The notes under the pieces were generated by a model. That model worked only from the letters and a program-made list of their open reading frames with translations. It was not told the DNA's origin and ran no database searches. A stretch of 33,910 nt of DNA. It comes from an uncultured Clostridia bacterium (lineage in GTDB: Bacteria > Bacillota > Clostridia > Christensenellales > Maliibacteriaceae). The stretch spans positions 1 through 33,910 of the forward strand of contig CAKTSO010000004.1 in NCBI GenBank assembly GCA_934613185.1, given 5' to 3'. Of this stretch, positions 16,361 to 23,898 are shown piece by piece (positions within the stretch are counted from its first letter, which is position 1; each line of letters opens with the position of its first letter). The translations under genes and the position numbers were made by a program.

Positions 16361-18691
16361 ATGGCTGCAAATGAAAAAAACAGAATTCAATTGAAACTGG
16401 CGGAAGACTTCGTCTCTTCCTGGAAAAAGTCCACCGGGCCGATCGATCTTTTCATCGGCGCGTTTGTCTTCGACGTCGCGGGCGCGCACGTCGTGCAGCG
16501 CGACCGCTGCAGCTGCACGATCGAGGCCGCGGGCGACGAGACGGCGCTGCGCGAGCGGGCGGAGAAAATTCTGAAGAAACGGTTTTCTCTCGACGTGAAC
16601 GACCCGAACGTCATGTTCCGCGTCATGCCCGGCGCGAAAAAGGCTGAGGCAAAAGAAGAGACGGCACAAGAGCCGGAAAAAACGGAAGACGCGGCGGAAG
16701 GCTCGCAACCGTCCGACGAAAATAAAGTATGGACGCTGAAGCTGTCCCTTTCGGACAAGTGGCAGGGCGAAACGCTCGAGCCGTTTGAAACGGGGATGAA
16801 ATCGCGCTTTGCCGACTGCGAAACGGTCCATGCGGACGCCTCGAGCGTCACGCTGGAAGTGACCGCGCCCGACCGTGCGGCGGTCAAAAAGGCGGCTTAC
16901 GAAGTTTTGATGGAAATGGACGCCGTGGGCGCGGTGCAGCAGCTGACCATCGAGAATGCGGACGAAGACGCCGCGGCAGAAGAAAACGAAACGCCCGCGA
17001 ATGTGCGCCGCGAGGCGGAGGACAAGCCGAAGCTGAAGCCCGAGGAGGAGCAGACGCGCAAAAACGAGCCCGCCGCCGTGGCGCGCATCGAAAACCTGAT
17101 CGGCATGGAGAGCCTCAAGGCCCTCGCGCGCGAACTGGTCGACGTCGCGCCGCAGATCCTGCGCCACAAGACGCAGGACGCGTTCGCGCGGCGCAGCTAT
17201 CTATTCATGATCGGCGAAGGCTGCGGCTTTTCCACCTGGCTCAAGCTCCTTGCCGAACTGATCGACGGGCTTGAACTTTTCCCGTTTTCTTCGAGCAAGC
17301 GCGTGCTGGAAGTCGCGCCGGACAAATCCCTCGACGACATGCTCCGCGCCGCGGACGGCCACGGCAGCGCCAAGCGCCTCGTGTGCTTTGACATTCGCGA
17401 GTGGATGGACAAGGTCCGCACGCCCGAGTTCCGTGCGTTTTTGCACTCGCTCTACGCCATGACGGACGAGCAGCTTTTCGTCTTTCGCATTCCCTATGTC
17501 GACGAGGAGACGCAGAAGAACGTCGCCGACGCGCTGCGCGACGTCATGACGATCCGCGAGGTCGCCGTCGCGCCGTACACGATGGCGCAGTTCCGTCAGT
17601 ATGCCGAGCGCCTTCTGGCCGAACGCTCCTTCACCATGGAGGAGGACGGCTGGCAGGTGTTCGAACAGCGCATCGTCGACGAGAAGAACGACGGCCATTT
17701 CTACGGCATGACGACGGTCAAAAAGGTCGTCGACGAGTTCCTCTACGAAAAGCACCTGTCCGCCGCGCGCGCCGCGGACGATTCCGCCGACGAGCGCCGC
17801 ATCACCGCCGCCGATCTGCCCGCCTCGCCCGTCGTCCGCGCACAGGCGATCGACGCGATGAGTCAGCTCGATGCGCTGATCGGCATGGGCCCGATCAAAG
17901 AGCGTTTGCAGGAAGTCATGGCGCAGATCGAGCTTGCCCAAAAATCGGACAAGAACCTTCGCCCGAGCATCCACATGCGCTTCACCGGCCGCCCCGGCAC
18001 GGGCAAGACCACCGTGGCGCGCATCGTCGGCCAGCTGATGAAGGAGCGCGGCCTGCTTTCCAAGGGGCAGTTCTTTGAATACGCGGGGCGCGACTTCTGC
18101 GGCCGCTACATCGGCGAGACCGCGCCCAAGACGGCGGCCATGTGCCGCGACGCCTACGGCTCCGTGCTGTTCATCGACGAGGCCTACTCGCTCTATCGCG
18201 GCGACGGCGACTCCCGCGACTACGGCCGCGAGGCGATCGACACGCTCATCGCGCAGATGGAGAACCATCGCCAGGACTTCATGGTCATCATGGCGGGCTA
18301 TCCGCAGGACATGGACAAACTCATGTCCGCCAACGCGGGCCTTGCCAGCCGCATGCCCTACACGATCGAGTTCCCGAACTACACCCGCGACGAATTGGCG
18401 CAGATCTTCATGACGATGGTCAAAAAGTCGTTCGAATGGGAGCCGTCGCTGGAAGACAGCGTCGCCGCCTATTTCGGAAATTTGAGCGACGAGATCATGG
18501 AAGCCGACGATTTCGCCAACGCCCGCTTCGTGCGCAACCTCTTCGAGCGCACCTGGGGCAAGGCCTCCATCCGCCGCAGCCTCGACCCCGAAGCGCCGAT
18601 CCTCCTTCGCGCGGTCGACTTCGAAAAGGCCTGCGCCGACAGCGAGTTTGCCGAGATGCAAAAGACCGTCAAACAGCGCATCGGGTTCTGA
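16361..18691 (+). CDS. CbbX/SpoVK-like AAA+ ATPase with a degenerate second ATPase half
   Basis: This is a 776-residue cytoplasmic AAA+ protein. Residues 1-220 form two small alpha/beta repeats with an acidic linker rich in Glu and Ala. Residues about 240-470 have AAA+ layout but no working P-loop: GEGCGFST (285-292) lacks the lysine. From about 510 comes a typical CbxX/CfqX domain with IGMGPIKERLQEV, Walker A GRPGTGKT (543-550), Walker B VLFIDEAY (602-609) and the family pore/arginine-finger region. Related proteins include SpoVK, rubisco activase CbbX and EccA of type VII secretion. AAGGAGG lies 10 bases before ATG 16361 and 4 before an in-frame TTG (16355); either may start it. TATAAT (16321-16326) lies upstream, but the -35 is weak. 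Confidence 0.85.
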   Translation: MAANEKNRIQLKLAEDFVSSWKKSTGPIDLFIGAFVFDVAGAHVVQRDRCSCTIEAAGDETALRERAEKILKKRFSLDVNDPNVMFRVMPGAKKAEAKEETAQEPEKTEDAAEGSQPSDENKVWTLKLSLSDKWQGETLEPFETGMKSRFADCETVHADASSVTLEVTAPDRAAVKKAAYEVLMEMDAVGAVQQLTIENADEDAAAEENETPANVRREAEDKPKLKPEEEQTRKNEPAAVARIENLIGMESLKALARELVDVAPQILRHKTQDAFARRSYLFMIGEGCGFSTWLKLLAELIDGLELFPFSSSKRVLEVAPDKSLDDMLRAADGHGSAKRLVCFDIREWMDKVRTPEFRAFLHSLYAMTDEQLFVFRIPYVDEETQKNVADALRDVMTIREVAVAPYTMAQFRQYAERLLAERSFTMEEDGWQVFEQRIVDEKNDGHFYGMTTVKKVVDEFLYEKHLSAARAADDSADERRITAADLPASPVVRAQAIDAMSQLDALIGMGPIKERLQEVMAQIELAQKSDKNLRPSIHMRFTGRPGTGKTTVARIVGQLMKERGLLSKGQFFEYAGRDFCGRYIGETAPKTAAMCRDAYGSVLFIDEAYSLYRGDGDSRDYGREAIDTLIAQMENHRQDFMVIMAGYPQDMDKLMSANAGLASRMPYTIEFPNYTRDELAQIFMTMVKKSFEWEPSLEDSVAAYFGNLSDEIMEADDFANARFVRNLFERTWGKASIRRSLDPEAPILLRAVDFEKACADSEFAEMQKTVKQRIGF

Positions 18692-18724
18692 AAAACAACT
18701 CCAAAGACAACTGCGAAACCGATC

Positions 18725-18771
18725 AAAACCGACGTTTTGCGCATAAAACAAGTGCGCAGACGTCGGTTTTT
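18725..18771 (+). terminator. Terminator after the AAA+ gene
   Basis: AAAACCGACG (18725-18734) pairs with CGTCGGTTTT, with an inner TGCGC/GCGCA stem, followed by T. The -10-like TATAAT for the next gene (18776-18781) sits directly after it. Confidence 0.8.
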
Positions 18772-18826
18772 GCGTTATAATAAAAGAAGAACTCCGTTTT
18801 GGAAAAACACAGGCAGGGTTGAAATC

Positions 18827-21328
18827 ATGAATCGATCGGAAATTGTTTTGGAAAAACACAAGGGGAAAATCGCGCTCGTTCTCGCGGTGTTGCTGTTCGG
18901 ATTTTTGTGCATGCCCGTCGCGCGGGCGGCGGAGAAAGTGCCGCGCGCCGTGCTTCGCTCGGCGGATTCCGTCGTGCGCGTCGTGGCGACGTCGTCCCGC
19001 GAAATCTCGTCGGGGACGGGCTTTGTGATAAAAAACGGCCGCGATGCGTCCTATGTGGCGACGAATCATCATGTCGTCGAGGGGATGACGGAAAGCGTCG
19101 GCGTCTATCTGGATCAGGATACGTTCGTCGAGGCGCAGATCGTCGCCGACTCCGCGCAGAGCGATTGCTGCATTTTGAAGACGAGCGAACGGCTTCCCAT
19201 GCGCGCAGTGACGCTGACGACGCGCGCCTCTCGCGGCGACGCGATCTATGCCGTCGGGTTTCCCGGCGCGGCAGACGATTTATCCCTAAGCGTCGCCACG
19301 CTCGCGCGGGAAGCCACGATCACGGACGGCATCATCAGCGCCGTGCGCACGATACAGGTGACGGCGAGCGGAAAAGACGTGACGATGTATCAGATCAACG
19401 CGGATATCAACCACGGCAATTCCGGCGGCCCGCTGTTTGACGTGAAGGGACGCGTCATCGGCATGAATACCTACGGCTGGGTCGGCGGCTCCGGCATCAA
19501 CGGCGCGATTGCGATCGAGGAGACGATCGCGCTTGCCAAAGAAAACGGCGTCAAAGTCAAAACGGGCGGCGCGGCGTTCTTTGTAGCAGTGTGTACGATC
19601 GGCGCGGCGCTGGTTCTCGCGGCGGCGGTTGTCGGGACGATGGTGATTATCAAGAAAAAGCACCGCGAAGGAACCCGCGTGCGGCACAGAAAAACGCAGA
19701 CGCTGCGGGAATGGATGGAAGCGTATCCGCAGGGAATGGGCTACGGCGCGTCGGCACAGCTTCTTTTGCCGCTTGTGACGCAGATCGAGAAATTGCATAA
19801 GAAGGGGAAACTCTGTCTCGCGCTTTCGCCGGACACGGTTCTGGTTCGCCGCGGAAAAACGTATTTTGAGAAAAAGAAAAAGAGCGGTTACGGCCTCGCG
19901 CACGGCTTTGCGGCGCCGGAATGCTACGCGGGCGAAGAACCCACCAAAGCGACGGACATCTACGCTGTCTGCGCGCTTTTGTCCTATGCCGCGTGCGGGA
20001 AACTGCCGCCGCATGCGATGAAAAGAAGGGAAAGCGCTGCACCGACAAAGTCTCCGTTTGCGGCAATGGTTCGTGCGGGAATGCGGCTGAATGTGCAAAT
20101 GCGGACGCAGGATTTGACAAACGTGATCGCGTGTTTGCGGGAATATGAAAAACACAAGCAAAAAGCGGCACATGGAAAACACGAAAATACAGCCCTTGCA
20201 ATCGTGAAACCGCGAAAGAAAAACACAAAACGCCGCATGTGGATCGCGACGGCGTGTGCGCTTGCCGCAGTACTTTTGATTTACGGCGGAACGTATTTTG
20301 CGGCGGTCAAGCTTTCTGATGATGGAAAATTCAAAGCGGCGCAGAAATTGATCTTCGCGCCTTTTGTGACGAATCTGCACGATCCGCAGTTTACTGCCTA
20401 TCTGTCTGCCGGCTGTGCGATGGAAGATCATGATTTTGACGCGGCGCAAACGGAATTCGAAGCGCTCGGGGAGTATCGTTCGTCGAAAAAATTGCTGGAC
20501 GGAATGCTCGAACGTGAAGTTCGCTATTTGATGGCGGAGCAGAATTATGAAGAAGCCATTCAGATTTGTAAACAATCGGATGATAAACAACTGCGCGGGG
20601 AAGTTTATTACGACGCTGCGGTTTATTATTTGCGCACGAATGTTAATTACGAAAAAGCAGACCATTTGTTTTCGCTTGCAAAAGGACAAGGAATTGACGT
20701 ATCGGCGGAACTGGTCGCGGAAGCGAACTACGGATGGGCGCTAGAACTGATTGAAAACAACGATTATGTGCGGGCGTTTTTAAAACTGAAAAACTATGCG
20801 CCGTCCTATGAAGATTCCGAAAAACTGCGTGAGATATTGGCAGAAAAAATCTACAATGAAGGGATTGCAGCGTATCGAAAAGATGAATATGAAGAAACGG
20901 AACGCTTGTTTACAATTCTTGATGGTTATGCAGCGAGTGACGACTACTTGTTTTTACTTGAGGCGAAACATGAACGACTGTGGGGATGGTCGCGAGAAGA
21001 TGAACTTCAAAAGCTGATAGAGCTGTTTTATATGGAAGATGCTGCATATATCATTCAAATGAATTGGAGTCTCTTACCTGATTTTCTGACAGGGTCGTGG
21101 GAAAGCACGGAAGGGTATTATTTTAATATTTCAAGAGATGGTTGTGCGTCTTATGACCTTCCGCATTTTGAGAATGGTAAGCATTATTGGATAAACGATG
21201 GCGTATTGGAAACGTGGAACGGAAATGAGAACCCACAGAAGCAATTCGAATTTACACTGCTGTCGCCTGATATGGTTGACGTCTACTGCTACCAGAACGG
21301 CCGAACCTACACCTTGTACCGCGGATAA
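18827..21328 (+). CDS. Membrane HtrA-like protease / pseudokinase / TPR fusion protein
   Basis: This is an 833-residue protein with an unusual domain chain. Residues 12-35 are a signal sequence or anchor. Residues 40-245 are a trypsin/HtrA-like protease with catalytic His82 (TNHHVVEG), Asp113 (SDCCILK) and Ser199 (HGNSGGP). A membrane helix spans about 250-275. Residues 290-440 resemble only the C-lobe of a Ser/Thr kinase: SPDTVLV stands where the catalytic loop should be, but the HRD aspartate is Ala332, the asparagine is Thr337, and no N-lobe or DFG is seen. FAAPECY and TDIYAVCALLSYA follow. A second helix lies at 471-494, then TPR-like helices (500-715) and a lipocalin-like beta domain (745-833). 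ATG 18827 has only a weak AGGG site. The 3' half is AT-rich, suggesting a mosaic origin. Confidence 0.8.
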   Translation: MNRSEIVLEKHKGKIALVLAVLLFGFLCMPVARAAEKVPRAVLRSADSVVRVVATSSREISSGTGFVIKNGRDASYVATNHHVVEGMTESVGVYLDQDTFVEAQIVADSAQSDCCILKTSERLPMRAVTLTTRASRGDAIYAVGFPGAADDLSLSVATLAREATITDGIISAVRTIQVTASGKDVTMYQINADINHGNSGGPLFDVKGRVIGMNTYGWVGGSGINGAIAIEETIALAKENGVKVKTGGAAFFVAVCTIGAALVLAAAVVGTMVIIKKKHREGTRVRHRKTQTLREWMEAYPQGMGYGASAQLLLPLVTQIEKLHKKGKLCLALSPDTVLVRRGKTYFEKKKKSGYGLAHGFAAPECYAGEEPTKATDIYAVCALLSYAACGKLPPHAMKRRESAAPTKSPFAAMVRAGMRLNVQMRTQDLTNVIACLREYEKHKQKAAHGKHENTALAIVKPRKKNTKRRMWIATACALAAVLLIYGGTYFAAVKLSDDGKFKAAQKLIFAPFVTNLHDPQFTAYLSAGCAMEDHDFDAAQTEFEALGEYRSSKKLLDGMLEREVRYLMAEQNYEEAIQICKQSDDKQLRGEVYYDAAVYYLRTNVNYEKADHLFSLAKGQGIDVSAELVAEANYGWALELIENNDYVRAFLKLKNYAPSYEDSEKLREILAEKIYNEGIAAYRKDEYEETERLFTILDGYAASDDYLFLLEAKHERLWGWSREDELQKLIELFYMEDAAYIIQMNWSLLPDFLTGSWESTEGYYFNISRDGCASYDLPHFENGKHYWINDGVLETWNGNENPQKQFEFTLLSPDMVDVYCYQNGRTYTLYRG

Positions 21329-21334
21329 CGAACG

Positions 21335-21368
21335 AACCGTCCTGCCGATTTTCGGCAGGACGGTTTTT
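21335..21368 (+). terminator. Terminator after the protease-pseudokinase gene
   Basis: ACCGTCCTGCCG and CGGCAGGACGGT form a perfect 12-pair stem with a five-base loop, followed by T5. Confidence 0.9.
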
Positions 21369-21380
21369 CTTTGCTTTTTT

Positions 21381-21412
21381 CAGAACAAATGCCCCATGAC
21401 GGCCTTGTTTTT
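21381..21412. repeat. Left copy of direct repeat flanking the synthetase module
   Basis: CAGAACAAATGCCCC is identical to 22386-22400. Similarity continues as ATGAC and a CTTGTTTT stretch, with one missing C and a few substitutions. On the minus strand this copy still spells KAVMGHLF-stop, a frameshifted relic of the DUF4363 gene end. Confidence 0.75.
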
Positions 21413-21415
21413 CTG

Positions 21416-21443
21416 TTGCAGAGCGTGCGGTAAATGTTATAAT
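21416..21443 (+). promoter_or_regulatory. Promoter of the synthetase module
   Basis: TTGCAG (21416-21421) and a perfect TATAAT (21438-21443) have 16 bases between them, about 50 bases before the TTG start. Confidence 0.6.
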
Positions 21444-21447
21444 AATT

Positions 21448-21458
21448 AGGTAATACCT
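21448..21458. promoter_or_regulatory. Possible operator palindrome at the predicted transcript start
   Basis: AGGTA-A-TACCT is a perfect 5+5 inverted repeat that begins four bases after the -10 box, where a repressor would block initiation. No experiment or known regulator supports it. Confidence 0.3.
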
Positions 21459-21494
21459 GATTGGATGGGTCAATACTTGAAATGGGGATGATAT

Positions 21495-22124
21495 TTGTTG
21501 GACGAATCGATTCTTGCAATCAATGGTTTGTCGGTTCCTATGCTAACGGAATTGTCCTATCGTTCCAATCTCGGTATTTCATTAAAACGTACCCTTCGGC
21601 ATTTTGAGCGTGCCGCTCTTATGGAAGAGTTGTCGCGCATGACGCAGTGGTTGGATATGCAGGGGGTATTGGAACGCGTTGCGCTGGATTATCGCATTAA
21701 AAGCGAGGCGTCTATTGCGGCAAAGTACGAGCGGTATATTCATTCCGATCGTCAAATGCGTGAAGTGTTCAATGACATTCTGGGGTTTCGCGCAGCGTGT
21801 GACGATTATGACGAAGTGCTTGCGCTGAAAAGCGCGGCGTTTCGTATTGCGGATATGTCGCACGGAAAAGCACAGGACGATGGTTATCGCGGTGTTCACG
21901 TTTACTTTCAAGCGGATGCGGCATACTATCCGATCGAGATTCAGTTTAATCGGTTGTATGACCGTCAACTGAACAACTGGCTACATTCGTATTTATACAA
22001 AAAGAACTACCCGGACTGTGTGGGCGCGCAGCTGCGTCAAAGATACGAATCCGGGGAGATTCACGACGAAAAGGATTTTGAGGAGGCGCTGGAGGATGTG
22101 TTATCTCGTGGCGAAAGACGTTAA
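21495..22124 (+). CDS. Stand-alone RelA/SpoT-type (p)ppGpp synthetase (small alarmone synthetase-like)
   Basis: This 209-residue protein has only the RelA/SpoT nucleotidyltransferase domain. It shows R67-x-K69 and K77/R80, the Mg-binding segment FNDILGFR (D94, R99), GYRGVH (130-135) and PIEIQFN with E148, so it looks catalytically intact. Such enzymes transfer pyrophosphate from ATP to GDP/GTP or, in toxic relatives (toxSAS), make other alarmones or modify tRNA. No hydrolase, TGS or ACT domain is present. The start is TTG 21495 (a second TTG follows directly), about seven bases after a GGGG; I see no in-frame ATG. Its last 29 bases overlap the next gene, so the two are translationally coupled. 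G+C is lower than in surrounding genes. Confidence 0.82.
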   Translation: MLDESILAINGLSVPMLTELSYRSNLGISLKRTLRHFERAALMEELSRMTQWLDMQGVLERVALDYRIKSEASIAAKYERYIHSDRQMREVFNDILGFRAACDDYDEVLALKSAAFRIADMSHGKAQDDGYRGVHVYFQADAAYYPIEIQFNRLYDRQLNNWLHSYLYKKNYPDCVGAQLRQRYESGEIHDEKDFEEALEDVLSRGERR

Positions 22125-22323
22125 TAAACGGGGCTGCTATGCGTTGCAGACGTCGCACGGCGCGGAACTGGTGCGCTTGAAGAAGCAATTAAACGAAATG
22201 GTCGGGAAAAAGGGTGTGCAGCTGGTGACGATCAGCCGCCCGACGGCGTATGGAGAATATGCGCCTTATGTCATCGCCGAGAATCAGGAGGAGTTCGTCC
22301 GTCTGGTGCAGACGATGTGCTGA
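22096..22323 (+). CDS. Small protein overlapping the synthetase gene (DUF6718-like)
   Basis: This 75-residue protein starts MCYLVAKDVNKRGCYALQTS, continues with QLVTISRPTAYGEYAPY and ends in a helix. From memory it resembles the DUF6718 family of small proteins, which has no known function. ATG 22096 has AGGAGG nine bases upstream inside the synthetase gene, and the 29-base overlap ties its expression to that enzyme. It has no membrane segment and could be a partner, regulator or antitoxin of the synthetase. That role is inferred only from the arrangement. A strong terminator follows. Confidence 0.75.
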   Translation: MCYLVAKDVNKRGCYALQTSHGAELVRLKKQLNEMVGKKGVQLVTISRPTAYGEYAPYVIAENQEEFVRLVQTMC

Positions 22324-22338
22324 ATTTTCCGTAATATG

Positions 22339-22376
22339 AAAAACGACCCTTGCCTTCTTTGGCAGGGGTCGTTTTT
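22339..22376. terminator. Bidirectional terminator between the module and DUF4363
   Basis: AAAAACGACCC-TTGCC pairs with GGCA-GGGGTCGTTTTT. A5 and T5 on the two sides let it stop both converging transcripts. Confidence 0.85.
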
Positions 22377-22384
22377 GTGAGGGA

Positions 22385-22768
22385 TCAGAACAAATGCCCC
22401 CATGACAGTCTTGTTTTCATGTCGATCTGGACGAGCTGGGCGTAGAGGCGGGACAGATCGCCCATCCAGTGTTCCGCCGACGCGTTCGCCTCGACGTGGC
22501 CGCGCAGCTCGTAGATCGTGTTCTCCGTCTCGTCGAGCGTCGAATGGTCGATGAAAAGCTCCCACTGTTCGCGCTTGACGTTCCATTTTTGAACGGTTAA
22601 CTCGCATTGACGGCGCGCGCCGTCCCAATCTTCCGCGCGCAGGAAGCCGCCGAGCAGCTCGAAATCGGACTGGAATTCCTCAATCTCGCGGTGAATATGC
22701 TCCTGCACGAACAGCGCGGCGGTCACGAATACGGCGGCGACGAGGAGCGTGATCAAAAATGCCTTCAT
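22385..22768 (-). CDS. DUF4363 family membrane-anchored protein
   Basis: This 127-residue protein has one N-terminal membrane helix (4-22) and a helical outer domain. Features such as WDGARRQCE, a KW segment, W-LFIDHSTLDETE and the helical tail fit DUF4363, found in spore-forming Clostridia, usually beside a DUF421 gene. Its ATG overlaps the stop of the DUF421 gene by four bases (ATGA), indicating coupled translation. The function is unknown. The last bases of this gene (22386-22417) are duplicated 1 kb away at 21381-21412, on the other side of the synthetase module. Confidence 0.82.
   Translation of the reverse strand: MKAFLITLLVAAVFVTAALFVQEHIHREIEEFQSDFELLGGFLRAEDWDGARRQCELTVQKWNVKREQWELFIDHSTLDETENTIYELRGHVEANASAEHWMGDLSRLYAQLVQIDMKTRLSWGHLF
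22386..22417. repeat. Right copy of direct repeat (3' end of the DUF4363 gene)
   Basis: This is the intact version of the repeat. It encodes the C-terminal TRLSWGHLF of the DUF4363 protein and matches 21381-21412 with a 15-base identical core. Confidence 0.75.
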
Positions 22769-23481
22769 TCCATCGATTCCTTTCGCGCGCCGGATTTGGC
22801 TTTGTAGGGCGTGCGGCGCTTTTGGAAAAAGACCGTTCCCGCCTCGTCGACGCTCAACACGAGAACGTCCTGCGGCGCGGACACGCCGTTTTGTGACAAA
22901 ATTTTTTGCAGCCAGCGCTCGTCGTGCCCGCTTTTTTGCAGGCTTTCGGGCGAAAGACAGCCGTCGGAGACGATCGTCACGGCAAGCCCTGTTTCTTTGG
23001 GAGAAAGCCCCAGCTCCTGCGCGCCCGGCGGCGCGGCGCTCTTTTTCGGGAAGACGGAAAGGTCGCCCGATGGCTCGAGAACCGCGGTCTCCACCTGCGT
23101 TAAATCGGAACAGCCCGCGATGCGGATCTGTTCCAAAAGATCGTCCACGCAAAGTCGCTGCCGTGCAAGCTCCATCTCGTCGATCTTCCCGTGACGGACG
23201 ACGACGGACGGCCGCCCGACGAGCAGCGCGCGCATCGCGCGGCTTTTGAGGGTCAGAACGCTTAAGAGCATCTGCCCGACGAGCAGCGCCAGAATCGGCA
23301 TCAGTCCGTGCAGCAGGGGAATGCTGTCGTCGGCCAGAGGCGTGGCGGCAAGGTCGGCGATCAGCAGCGAAAACACGAGCTCCGCGGGCGTCATCTGCCC
23401 GACCTCGACTTTGCCGCTTAAACGCATGACCGCCACGACGAAAAGATAGATGACGAACGCGCGAAGGAAGATGTTGACCAT
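22765..23481 (-). CDS. DUF421 (YetF-like) membrane protein
   Basis: This 238-residue protein has three N-terminal hydrophobic segments (about 3-20, 32-50, 57-76) followed by two copies of the small cytoplasmic alpha/beta domain typical of DUF421 proteins. Family marks include VMRLSGKVEVGQMTPAELV at the start and the VVRHGKIDEMELARQRL segment. AAAGGAG lies about eight bases before the ATG. Relatives in Bacillus (YetF and paralogues) are linked to spore membranes, but the biochemical role is not settled. It forms a two-gene operon with DUF4363. Confidence 0.9.
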   Translation of the reverse strand: MVNIFLRAFVIYLFVVAVMRLSGKVEVGQMTPAELVFSLLIADLAATPLADDSIPLLHGLMPILALLVGQMLLSVLTLKSRAMRALLVGRPSVVVRHGKIDEMELARQRLCVDDLLEQIRIAGCSDLTQVETAVLEPSGDLSVFPKKSAAPPGAQELGLSPKETGLAVTIVSDGCLSPESLQKSGHDERWLQKILSQNGVSAPQDVLVLSVDEAGTVFFQKRRTPYKAKSGARKESME

Positions 23482-23580
23482 GCCGGGCGCTCCTTTCTTT
23501 ATTTGAAATCCGAACGGGATGGAACGTGCGAAAAACTGCGTGCGCCGCTATTTTTCCCGCGGGAAAGAAAAATATGAGCA

Positions 23581-23609
23581 TTGACAAACGTTATTTTTGC
23601 CGCTATAAT
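23581..23609 (+). promoter_or_regulatory. Consensus promoter of tRNA-Val
   Basis: TTGACA (23581-23586) and TATAAT (23604-23609) are exactly 17 bases apart and 20 bases before the tRNA, a full sigma-A consensus. Confidence 0.92.
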
Positions 23610-23629
23610 AATCGGGTACAGGATAATAC

Positions 23630-23705
23630 GGTCTGTTAGCTCAGTTGGCAGAGCACTGTGTTCACATCGCAGGGGTCACTGGTTCGAGCCCAGTACAGAC
23701 CACCA
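23630..23705 (+). tRNA. tRNA-Val (anticodon CAC)
   Basis: This is a 76-base cloverleaf including an encoded CCA. The acceptor GGTCTGT pairs with ACAGACC, the anticodon stem CTGTG with CGCAG, and the T arm ACTGG with CCAGT. The loop TTCACAT gives anticodon CAC, reading GTG. Confidence 0.95.
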
Positions 23706-23710
23706 TTTCG

Positions 23711-23736
23711 CCGCAGGAATCGCTCCTGCGGTTTTT
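23711..23736 (+). terminator. Terminator after tRNA-Val
   Basis: CCGCAGGA pairs with TCCTGCGG around a five-base loop and is followed by T5. Confidence 0.88.
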
Positions 23737-23818
23737 CTTTTGTCAAAAACAACAGCCGCGCAGATTTGACGAATAAACATAATCAGTTTAGCTGCTTCCG
23801 GACGGGAAAACGATCGTC

Positions 23819-23854
23819 AAAAAATGCGGCGTTGCTGTGTAACGCCGCATTTTT
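23819..23854. terminator. Strong bidirectional hairpin, best as a minus-strand terminator
   Basis: A perfect 13-pair stem (23821-23833 with 23841-23853) has a seven-base loop. On the minus strand the transcript ends in six T, so something transcribed leftward from the multi-stem region could stop here. Confidence 0.7.
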
Positions 23855-23898
23855 GATGCTTTACAGTTTTGAGATAGAGATTTTTCGCTTTTGGCTAA

